In this document: piece after piece, positions 6,200 through 12,308 of the stretch
Numbering within the stretch: the first letter of the stretch is position 1
Layout of the letters: every line of letters begins with the position of its first letter
DNA from: Bryobacterales bacterium
Lineage (GTDB): Bacteria; Acidobacteriota; Terriglobia; Bryobacterales; Bryobacteraceae
DNA length: 12,308 nucleotides
Assembly (NCBI GenBank): GCA_003132865.1
Contig: PKYZ01000382.1
Location: forward strand, 7,186 to 19,493
Direction: 5' to 3'
Made by a program: the position numbers and the translations under genes
Notes under the pieces: generated by a model
Database searches by the model: none
What the model was told of the DNA's origin: nothing
What the model saw: only the letters and a program-made list of their open reading frames with translations

Positions 6200-7555
6200 A
6201 TGTCTCCCAGCTTTCGCGCACTCGTCCTCATCATATTCGCCAGCCACCTGGTAGCACAGCTACCCCCTGCGGCCACGGCCAAAATCGACGCCGCCGTGGA
6301 CAAAGCGCTAGCCGATAGCGGCGCTCCCAGCGTCTCTATCGCGGTGGTCAAAGACGGCCGCATCGCCTACGTGCAGGCGTACGGTAAGGCTCGTCCCAAC
6401 ATGCGCTACAGCATCGGCTCGGTCAGCAAACAATTCATGGCCGGCGCCATCCTGATGCTAGTCGAGGAAGGCAAGCTTTCGCTTGACGAGAAGGTAGGGC
6501 GTTATCTGCCGAACCTCACCCGCGCCAACGAGATCACTATCCGGCAACTCCTGTCGCACACCTCGGGATACCAGGATTACTATCCGCTGGACTATGTGGC
6601 GCCCTTCATGCAAAAGCCCGTGACCGCGGACTACATCCTGAAGACGTGGGCCGGCAAGCCGCTGGATTTCGATCCTGGCACACGGTGGCAGTACAGCAAT
6701 ACGAACTATGTGGCGGCCGGCCGAATCCTGGAGCGAGTGACAGGCGCCCCTTTCGCGTCGTTCTTGCAAGCGCGAATTTTCGGCCCGCTGGGCATGACCA
6801 GCGTAATCGACCTCGACGAGCAGTCTCTTACGCAGTCTGACGCAGGGGGCTACACGCGCTTCGGACTGGGGGCGGCCCGCCCGGTCGCGCCCGAAGGCCG
6901 GGGTTGGCTTTTCGCCGCCGGCGAACTGGCCATGAACGCGCGCGATCTGGCACGCTGGGACATCTCCCTGATCGAACACAAGCTGCTGAAGCCCGAGTCG
7001 CTCGATACCATGATGAACCCGGTCCGCCTGAAGAACGGCGCGCCGACGGATTACGCCTTGGGAGTGCACGTGGACGATGCGAACGGACACCCCAGGCTGC
7101 AGCACGGCGGAGCGGTGTCGGGCTTTGTCAGCCTGAACACCGTCTGGCCGGATGAGAGGGCTGCGGTGGTGGTCTTTGCGAACATGGATGGATCGAGCGC
7201 GCCGGAGTCGATCGCAAATAAGATCGCACCGCTGCTGTTAGCCGAAGCGGAAGATCCGCAGGCGGCCCAACAGCTCAAACAGGCCCGCCGGATTTTCAGC
7301 GGCCTGCAAGAAGGCAAGATCGACCACTCGCTGCTGAACCCCGATGCGGATGCCTACTTCACGCCGCAGGTCTTGCAAGATGCGGCCACCAGCCTGACGC
7401 CGCTGGGCGCTCCGGAGAGCTTCAAGCAGACATCTGTCGAGCTGCGCGGCGGCATGCAGTACCGTCATTTTCAGATCGGGTTCAAGGGCAAGTCGCTGCA
7501 CCTGAGCACATTCACCACGGTGGACGGGAAACTGGCGCAGTATTTGATTCAGTAG
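6200..7555 (+). CDS. Secreted serine hydrolase of the class C beta-lactamase fold
   Basis: 451 residues from the ATG at 6200. A TTG nine bases upstream is also in frame, but the ATG gives the cleaner signal peptide: ALVLIIFASHLVA, probable cleavage after A19. The catalytic set is complete: S74-V-S-K77 (nucleophile and base), Y165-S-N167, and H302-G-G304 in place of the KTG box. The segment LLSHTSGY (117-124) is typical of the beta-lactamase/D-aminopeptidase/esterase group (Pfam Beta-lactamase). Residues about 350-451 form an extra C-terminal domain with LRGGMQYRHFQIGF, seen in similar acidobacterial proteins, of unknown role. Likely acts in the periplasm or outside on peptides, esters or peptidoglycan fragments; true beta-lactamase activity cannot be claimed. 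It follows the ADOP gene by 19 bp and converges with the transpeptidase gene. Confidence 0.9.
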   Translation: MSPSFRALVLIIFASHLVAQLPPAATAKIDAAVDKALADSGAPSVSIAVVKDGRIAYVQAYGKARPNMRYSIGSVSKQFMAGAILMLVEEGKLSLDEKVGRYLPNLTRANEITIRQLLSHTSGYQDYYPLDYVAPFMQKPVTADYILKTWAGKPLDFDPGTRWQYSNTNYVAAGRILERVTGAPFASFLQARIFGPLGMTSVIDLDEQSLTQSDAGGYTRFGLGAARPVAPEGRGWLFAAGELAMNARDLARWDISLIEHKLLKPESLDTMMNPVRLKNGAPTDYALGVHVDDANGHPRLQHGGAVSGFVSLNTVWPDERAAVVVFANMDGSSAPESIANKIAPLLLAEAEDPQAAQQLKQARRIFSGLQEGKIDHSLLNPDADAYFTPQVLQDAATSLTPLGAPESFKQTSVELRGGMQYRHFQIGFKGKSLHLSTFTTVDGKLAQYLIQ

Positions 7556-7556
7556 C

Positions 7557-8771
7557 CTATCTCGCGCAACAGATTTGCGTGGAGATCAGGATCGCGGGCG
7601 CGAGCGTCCGTTTACTGGCGAAGTAGTTCTTCCCGGCAAGGCTGCGATAGACTTCGCCGGCAACACCCGCTGCCACGGGACCAATGGCGGGCCGTCCACC
7701 GGTGAGCAGAACGACCACCACTAATTTGTTGTTGCCTACATCGTTGAAGGAGCCGAACCAGCCCAGGTGCGTGTGGCTGTCTGTGCAGGTGCCGGTCTTG
7801 CCGGCGATGGGTGCATCTTGCTGTGCGCGCCGTGCCGTGCCGTACTCGACGGCGGCCAGCATACCCGGCTTCAGTTCCGGAATCACGTTCTTGATTTCCA
7901 ACTGGCGTTTCACGCGCGGCACGAACTCGGCAGACTCCTGCGCCGTACGCGGGTATTGAAGGTAGTAGAGCGTACCGCCATTCGCCAGCGCGGACATCAG
8001 CGCGGCCAGTTGCAGCGGCGTTTGGGAGATCTCTTCGCCAAAGCTGGTGAGCATGCCCACGCCGCCGTTGCTGGGCGGCTCGGTGGGAAAACGCCCGGGG
8101 CTTTCGCCGGCGATGTTCAGGCCGGCCTTCTCGCCGTATCCGAACAGGTGCGCGTAATAGCTGACCTTGTCGAAGCCGAGCTTGGTTCCCAACGTGGCGA
8201 AGTAGTAGTTATTCGAATGCGCCAGAGCCTGCGTCAGGTTGTAGCCGCCGTGGCGGAACAGCTTGCCATCGCCGCCGACCACCTTCTCACTGAGGGCCGC
8301 CAGCGCGACCGAAACCTTGATCGTGGAGCAGGGTTGAAATCCGCTGCCGAGCGCCAGCTTTTGGTTGACGATGGACAAGATGCGGCCTGTATTCGGCTCT
8401 ACCACCACCACCGATCCGTTGTACGAGCCGAGCGCCTCGACGGCGGAACGGCGCACTTCCAGATCTTCGCCATCGGCGTTGTCGCCCATGGTGGAATCGG
8501 CATAAGTCGGCTCGGTCCATGGTCCGCCGCGCACGACCACCGGTGGGGGCGCCGGCGCCGGCACGCGGTAAGCGGCGCGATGCACCAACGCGTTGCTCGA
8601 CTGGCCGCTTGAATGGTGGACCACGGCGGCGCGCGGCGCGGCGGCGGCGTGATGCACGGCCCGATGGCGGCGGCGCGTAGGCGTGGGCGTAGCAAAGACA
8701 ACGTGGGATATCAGGAAGAAAACGATTGCGAGCTGCAGAAGCCGGGGGAGGCTCAATAAAGACTTCATCAT
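7557..8771 (-). CDS. Compact penicillin-binding D,D-transpeptidase, membrane-anchored or exported
   Basis: 404 residues from the ATG at 8771; a GTG four codons upstream (8783) and a second ATG (8768) are alternatives. Residues 11-27 are a hydrophobic signal or anchor (LLQLAIVFFLISHVVFA). A low-complexity Pro/Ala/His/Arg linker fills about 28-85. The transpeptidase domain follows (Pfam Transpeptidase): S149-T-I-K152 holds the active-site serine, S186-N-N188 is the SxN motif and K325-T-G-T328 the KTG box, in correct order and spacing. The domain also has GMLTSFGEEISQTPLQLAAL, typical of FtsI/PBP2 proteins. Those are usually 550-700 residues with an N-terminal pedestal domain, absent here, so this is a short divergent member. 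Role: cross-linking of peptidoglycan stem peptides or a related beta-lactam-binding function in the periplasm. No division or elongation gene is adjacent. Confidence 0.88.
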   Translation of the reverse strand: MMKSLLSLPRLLQLAIVFFLISHVVFATPTPTRRRHRAVHHAAAAPRAAVVHHSSGQSSNALVHRAAYRVPAPAPPPVVVRGGPWTEPTYADSTMGDNADGEDLEVRRSAVEALGSYNGSVVVVEPNTGRILSIVNQKLALGSGFQPCSTIKVSVALAALSEKVVGGDGKLFRHGGYNLTQALAHSNNYYFATLGTKLGFDKVSYYAHLFGYGEKAGLNIAGESPGRFPTEPPSNGGVGMLTSFGEEISQTPLQLAALMSALANGGTLYYLQYPRTAQESAEFVPRVKRQLEIKNVIPELKPGMLAAVEYGTARRAQQDAPIAGKTGTCTDSHTHLGWFGSFNDVGNNKLVVVVLLTGGRPAIGPVAAGVAGEVYRSLAGKNYFASKRTLAPAILISTQICCAR

Positions 8772-8862
8772 ACGTCCAGACACGAGCGCCCAGGTCGTGA
8801 AACCTGTAGTAATTCGCCAGAGCTTAAGTACAGAATTCCGGCCGGAGCAACCGGATAATTCA

Positions 8863-8892
8863 ATTGTGCACGGTCCAGCACGTTTTCGTCAA
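8863..8892 (-). promoter_or_regulatory. Possible sigma-70 promoter of the transpeptidase gene
   Basis: On the minus strand TTGACG (8892-8887) is followed after 18 bp by CACAAT (8868-8863). This would start RNA near 8856 and give a leader of about 85 nt. The -35 box is good and the -10 box has four of six consensus bases. It lies in the 159-bp gap after the dehydrogenase gene, so the transpeptidase need not depend on read-through. Confidence 0.4.
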
Positions 8893-8930
8893 GTTTTCCA
8901 TGATTAATTTTTGAGAATGAGCTGGCAGCA

Positions 8931-9680
8931 TTATGCTGCTGTCCAGCCGCCATCGATAGTGAGCACGGAGCCGGTAACGAATGCGGCTTCCGGCGAACAA
9001 AGATACAGCGCCATGTTGGCGATCTCCTCCGGACGTCCGAGGCGCCCGACTGGTTGGCGCTGGTTCAGCTCGGCGCGCACCTTCTCTTTCTCGTGCCGAT
9101 GATATTTCTCCAGGTAAGCCTCGACAAAAGGCGTATCCACTGTGCCGGGACAAATGCAGTTTGCGCGAATCTCCGTTGGATACTCGACCGCCAGTTGACG
9201 CGTCATCGCGATCACCGCGCCCTTTGTGGCGCAATAAGCGAAACGTTTCTTAACCCCCACCAGGCCCGCCACCGATCCGATGTTCACGATGGAGCCGCGG
9301 GACGCCAGCAACAGCGGCATGGCGGCTCGCGTTACCAGGAACATGCCCTGCACATTTACCCGAAACAGCCGATCGAAATCGGCTAGCTCGGTCTGCTCCA
9401 CGCCGCCCACGAGGCCGATGCCGGCGTTGTTCACCAGAATATCGAGCGCGGCGATGCGCGCGAACGCAGAATGCACGGCCGCTTCATCGGTAATATCAAG
9501 TATGAGAACAGTGGCGCCGGACAATTCCCGTGACAAGGCTTCGGCTCCCGGCTGGTCGATATCGGCGATGGCGACCTGCGCCCCCGCGGCGTGTAGCGCC
9601 CGGCAGGTGGCGGCGCCGATGCCGCTGGCGCCGCCGGTGACCAGGGCCTTGCGCCCATCCACACGAAAAGGAAGATGCAT
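8931..9680 (-). CDS. Short-chain dehydrogenase/reductase (classical SDR)
   Basis: 249 residues, normal for classical SDRs. The Rossmann glycine motif is T15-GGASGIG-22. D40 after the second strand (VAIADID) favours NAD(H) over NADP(H). NNAG is at 84-87, and the catalytic tetrad is N109, S136, Y149 and K153. The stretch ANCICPGTVDTPFVE and the end TGSVLTIDGGWTA recall the DHRS6 / 3-hydroxybutyrate dehydrogenase and 2-keto-3-deoxy-L-fuconate dehydrogenase branch, so an NAD-linked oxidation of a small hydroxy acid or sugar acid is a reasonable guess; the substrate is not shown. Cytosolic, no signal peptide. The ATG at 9680 shares an ATGCAT hexamer with the divergent glycosylase gene. TAGAAT at 9693-9688 lies 7 bases before it, so the mRNA may be leaderless. 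Confidence 0.9.
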   Translation of the reverse strand: MHLPFRVDGRKALVTGGASGIGAATCRALHAAGAQVAIADIDQPGAEALSRELSGATVLILDITDEAAVHSAFARIAALDILVNNAGIGLVGGVEQTELADFDRLFRVNVQGMFLVTRAAMPLLLASRGSIVNIGSVAGLVGVKKRFAYCATKGAVIAMTRQLAVEYPTEIRANCICPGTVDTPFVEAYLEKYHRHEKEKVRAELNQRQPVGRLGRPEEIANMALYLCSPEAAFVTGSVLTIDGGWTAA

Positions 9681-10397
9681 CGCTTGAATTCTAACGCCAT
9701 GCGGGTTCTACAGGACGAAGTCGTCCAATGCCAGCGGTGCCCCCGGCTGATTGCGCATTGTACCGAGGTGGCCCGCGTGAAGCGGCGCGCCTACCGCGAT
9801 TGGGAATACTGGGGCAAGCCGGTGCCTTCGTTTGGGCGTCCGAGCGCGGAGTTGCTGATCGTCGGCCTGGCGCCGGGCGCGCACGGCTCCAATCGCACCG
9901 GGCGGATGTTCACGGGCGACGTATCCGGCAACATGCTGTATCGCGTACTGCACAAAACCGGCTTTGCCAGCCAGGGCGAGAGTGTCTCGCGGGACGACGG
10001 CCAGCGGCTGATCAACGCCTACATCACGGCGGTGGCACGCTGCGCGCCGCCGGCCAACAAGCCCACGCGCGAGGAGATCTCCAATTGCCGGCCGTACCTG
10101 GAGCGCGAGCTGGATTTACTGCGGAACGTCAAGGCAGTGGTGGCGTTGGGACGTGTGGCGTTCGACAACTATCTGGGCATTTTGCAGGGCCGCGGTCTGA
10201 TCCGGAGCCGCGCGGCCTTCGCGTTCGGACACAATCGCATGTTTGAAACCGCGCCCGGCCAGCCGGTGCTGATCAGCTCCTATCATCCGAGCCAGCAGAA
10301 CACTTCCACCGGTAAGTTGACGGAGGAGATGCTGGTGGCGGTGTTCCGGCGCGCGAGCAAGATGTTGGCGGCGAAGCGAGAACGCGCGGCTAAATAG
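9675..10397 (+). CDS. Family 5 (UDGb-type) iron-sulfur uracil-DNA glycosylase
   Basis: 240 residues from the ATG at 9675, or 232 from the ATG at 9699. The enzyme removes uracil and related deaminated bases from DNA, starting base excision repair. Motif 1 is LIVGLAPGAHG followed by NRTGRMFTGDVSG, characteristic of family 5, in which the usual catalytic acid of motif 1 is absent. Motif 2 is SYHPSQQNTSTGKL near the C-terminus. Four cysteines, C19, C22, C123 and C138, have the CxxC...C-x14-C layout that holds a 4Fe-4S cluster in families 4 and 5. The upstream ATG has GGAAG directly before it, very close, and overlaps the divergent SDR start by six bases. The ATG at 9699 leaves an 18-bp gap and starts closer to the usual N-terminus. 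I cannot decide between them. Confidence 0.9.
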   Translation: MHRLNSNAMRVLQDEVVQCQRCPRLIAHCTEVARVKRRAYRDWEYWGKPVPSFGRPSAELLIVGLAPGAHGSNRTGRMFTGDVSGNMLYRVLHKTGFASQGESVSRDDGQRLINAYITAVARCAPPANKPTREEISNCRPYLERELDLLRNVKAVVALGRVAFDNYLGILQGRGLIRSRAAFAFGHNRMFETAPGQPVLISSYHPSQQNTSTGKLTEEMLVAVFRRASKMLAAKRERAAK

Positions 10398-10410
10398 AAC
10401 GCCATAAGTC

Positions 10411-10425
10411 TGGGGGAGCGCCCCA
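10411..10425 (+). terminator. Weak hairpin after the glycosylase gene
   Basis: TGGGG, loop GAGCG, CCCCA begins 14 bp after the glycosylase stop codon. The sequence that follows (CGATTAATG) has no U run, so intrinsic termination is doubtful. The 194-bp gap to tmk also has a 6-bp hairpin at 10517-10532 (GAGCAT, TAGC, ATGCTC). I found no clear promoter for tmk. Confidence 0.25.
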
Positions 10426-10591
10426 CGATTAATGCAGGTGCTCGGTTACAGGAAAAGTATGCGGCATTACGCACGAGTGCATGCGCCACCTCTCGTTCAT
10501 CTCGATTATACGGCCAGAGCATTAGCATGCTCCGCAAGTGCAACCCCGTCGCGCAGCGACGCGCCGCTCTGTAGGACAATGAGGGTTCCGA

Positions 10592-11230
10592 ATGCGGAAA
10601 CGGAGCCTATTCCTTACATTTGAAGGCATGGACGGTTCGGGGAAGACCACCCAGATGCGGCTGCTGGCCGAGCGCCTGCGAGCGCGCGGCCGCGACGTGC
10701 TGGAGACGGCCGAACCGGGCGGCACGCGCATTGGCATCGAGATCCGGCGCATTCTGCTGGATGCGGCCAATCAGGAGCTGGGACCCACCGCGGAGATGCT
10801 GCTGTATTTCGCCTGCCGCGCGCAGAACGTGGATGAGTGGATCATGCCGGCCCTGGCCGCGGGCAAGATCGTGCTTTCGGACCGGTTCACCGATTCGACG
10901 CTGGCCTATCAAGGCTGCGGGCGCGGGCTGGGCGCGGAGACGGTGATGACGCTCGACCGCATTGCCTGTCGCGGCCTGGTTCCGGACCTGACGCTGCTCA
11001 TCGATATCGACGCGGAAACCAGCCTGGCGCGGGCGCACGCGCGCAATGCCTCCGAGCGGCACAGCGAGACGCGCATGGACGAGCAATCGCTCGAATTCCA
11101 TCGTCAAGTCTACGAGGCGTATCACGCACTGGCGGCGCGCGAGCCACATCGGTTCCGCATCGTCGATGGCCGCGCCGGCGTGGAACCCATAGCGGCCGAA
11201 ATCTGGAAGGCCGTCGAACCGTATGTTTGA
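10592..11230 (+). CDS. tmk: Thymidylate kinase
   Basis: 212 residues, normal length. It phosphorylates dTMP to dTDP with ATP in the cytosol, for dTTP synthesis. The P-loop is G12-MDGSGKT-T20. EPGGT at 41-45 is the conserved nucleotide-site motif following the second strand. D97-R-F-T-D-S102 is the family's DR[YF]xDS motif that contacts dTMP, and LTLLIDID with ETSLARAHAR leads into the LID region. The start ATG has only a weak GAGGG upstream. The stop overlaps the start of holB by 8 bp. tmk followed by holB is a widespread bacterial arrangement and supports both calls. Confidence 0.95.
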   Translation: MRKRSLFLTFEGMDGSGKTTQMRLLAERLRARGRDVLETAEPGGTRIGIEIRRILLDAANQELGPTAEMLLYFACRAQNVDEWIMPALAAGKIVLSDRFTDSTLAYQGCGRGLGAETVMTLDRIACRGLVPDLTLLIDIDAETSLARAHARNASERHSETRMDEQSLEFHRQVYEAYHALAAREPHRFRIVDGRAGVEPIAAEIWKAVEPYV

Positions 11231-12248
11231 CGGCTTTTGGGGCAACCCGCACGTCACCGCGGCGCTGGAGCAAATGATCGCGCGCGGCCGGTTGGCGCAA
11301 ACGCTGCTGTTCGCGGGACCGGAAGGCGTCGGCAAGGCCACGCTGGCGCGCAGGCTGGCCGCACGGCTGCTGGGCCATGCCGGGCAGATCGAGCGCGACG
11401 ATCTCAGCCTGCCGGAGAATACCGGAATCGTGGCGGCGCGCGAGCGCTGGCCGGCGGACAAGCGCAACCAGGATCCTCTGCTGTTCGCCTCATATCCGGA
11501 TTTCGTGACCTTTCCGCCGGATGGGCCGCTGCGGCAGATCTCCATCGATCAGACGCGCCTGCTGCGCGAGTGGGCCAAACTGGCGCCGAATCATGGCAGC
11601 CGGCGCGTGTTCCTGATCGACCACGTGGACCGCGCCGGCGAACACGCCGCCAACGCCCTGCTGAAGACGCTGGAGGAGCCGTCGCCGCACCTGATCCTGA
11701 TCATGACGGCGGAGAACGCTTACGATCTGCTGCCCACCATCCGCTCGCGCGCGGTGCCGTTTCAGTTTACGCCGCTCTCGGCGGAAGAGACGCGCGAGTT
11801 CGTGCGCGCGCGCGGGATGGACCATGCCGAGCGGCGCGCGGCGCTGAGCGGCGGCAGTCCGGGCGTGGCGGTCTCGCTGGATCTGGAGGCGTACGATAAA
11901 CGCCGCGCGGCCATGTTCACGCTGCTGCGCGTGGCGGCGGGCGTGATGCCGTTCGGCGCGTGGGTGCCCTATTCGGAATCGATCGGACGCAGCAAGAGCG
12001 AGAAGCTGGAGTTGCACCTGAAGGTGCTCTACGATCTGCTGCGCGATGTGCTCGTTCTGCGGGAATCGGGCGGCGCGGTGCGCAACGAGGATCTGCGCGC
12101 GGAACTGGAAGCCGTGGCGCGCAAGGTATCGTTCGGGTGGATCCGCGCGGCGGTCAAGAAGGTGGACGATCTGGCGGGGCTGATCCGCCGCAACATTCAG
12201 AAGTCGATTGCCCTGGATGCGTTGATTGTGGATCTGCGGGCGCGTTAA
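11223..12248 (+). CDS. holB: DNA polymerase III delta-prime subunit, clamp loader
   Basis: 341 residues. Subunit of the clamp-loader complex that opens and loads the beta sliding clamp. The AAA+ N-terminal half has Walker A G32-PEGVGKA-T40. The segment VFLIDHVDRAGEHAANALLK followed by TLEEPSP is the hallmark of delta-prime/DnaX proteins, and TIRSRA is the sensor region. In most delta-prime proteins the last motif is SRC, and four cysteines bind zinc; this protein has no cysteine at all, so the zinc module is lost and SRC has become SRA. The C-terminal half (about 215-341) is helical and diverged, as usual. The ATG at 11223 overlaps tmk by 8 bp, so translation is probably coupled. Confidence 0.92.
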   Translation: MFDGFWGNPHVTAALEQMIARGRLAQTLLFAGPEGVGKATLARRLAARLLGHAGQIERDDLSLPENTGIVAARERWPADKRNQDPLLFASYPDFVTFPPDGPLRQISIDQTRLLREWAKLAPNHGSRRVFLIDHVDRAGEHAANALLKTLEEPSPHLILIMTAENAYDLLPTIRSRAVPFQFTPLSAEETREFVRARGMDHAERRAALSGGSPGVAVSLDLEAYDKRRAAMFTLLRVAAGVMPFGAWVPYSESIGRSKSEKLELHLKVLYDLLRDVLVLRESGGAVRNEDLRAELEAVARKVSFGWIRAAVKKVDDLAGLIRRNIQKSIALDALIVDLRAR

Positions 12249-12308
12249 ACCGCTTGCTTACGCGCGCGGCTTAGTAGATGGTACGTTACCGAGCCGGGCC
12301 CAGAGGGC

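Noticed and set aside
7767..8612. 281-codon plus-strand open frame
   Set aside because: It lies wholly antisense to the transpeptidase gene, whose three catalytic motifs are intact; the frame is a by-product of GC-rich codons.
8918..8945. Hairpin around the SDR stop codon (CAGCAT/ATGCTG with GCTGG/CCAGC flanks) as a terminator
   Set aside because: It overlaps the stop codon, is imperfect, and has no U run downstream on the minus strand.
10607..11545. 312-codon minus-strand open frame
   Set aside because: Antisense to tmk and holB, both clearly real; no motif of its own.
12258..12308. Possible C-terminal 16 codons of a minus-strand gene converging on holB (stop TAA at 12258-12260)
   Set aside because: Too short to recognise or to judge coding character; the rest would lie beyond the window.

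Overview
The window looks like chromosomal DNA of an acidobacterium, most likely of the Solibacter/Bryobacter type. The main evidence is the gene at 3604-6180, an ADOP ('acidobacterial duplicated orphan permease'), a family that forms large paralogous sets in Acidobacteria. High GC with strong GC3 bias, a PIN-like gene, and tails of TPR and cytochrome c proteins of styles common in that phylum agree with this. The assignment is an inference from families, not from a marker gene.

Positions 1-3600 are a decayed, accessory-looking region. It holds a PIN-like gene lacking its C-terminal half (430-1074), the tail of a c-type cytochrome-like protein on the minus strand (1571-1726), the frameshifted tail of a TPR-type protein on the plus strand (about 1747-2055), a REP-like hairpin (2259-2280) followed by a wrecked REP-associated tyrosine transposase (2289-2602), and a CopG/ribbon-helix-helix antitoxin-like gene on the minus strand (2468-2845) whose reading frame runs into the antisense of the transposase remnant. 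A possible broken toxin partner (2862-3010) lies upstream of it. The rest is intergenic DNA with several perfect inverted repeats.

Positions 3579-7555 hold a 10+10 bp inverted repeat that ends two bases before the ATG of the ADOP permease, then a secreted class-C beta-lactamase-fold serine hydrolase 19 bp downstream. The pair is probably one transcript. The operator position suggests a leaderless mRNA controlled by a dimeric repressor encoded elsewhere; PadR type is the obvious guess because PadR genes often neighbour ADOP genes.

Positions 7557-9680 (minus strand) hold a compact exported penicillin-binding transpeptidase, convergent with the hydrolase with a single base between the stop codons, and upstream of it a short-chain dehydrogenase. 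Positions 9675-12248 (plus strand) hold a family 5 Fe-S uracil-DNA glycosylase, thymidylate kinase (tmk) and the DNA polymerase III delta-prime subunit (holB), the last two overlapping by 8 bp. The dehydrogenase and the glycosylase diverge from one shared ATGCAT hexamer. tmk-holB is a conserved DNA replication pair and marks this side as core chromosome.

I found no rRNA, tRNA, CRISPR array or intact mobile element. I do not see a clearly new multi-gene system. The most promising items are the leaderless operator at the ADOP gene, the tail-to-tail antitoxin/transposase junction, and the promoterless divergent start at ATGCAT.
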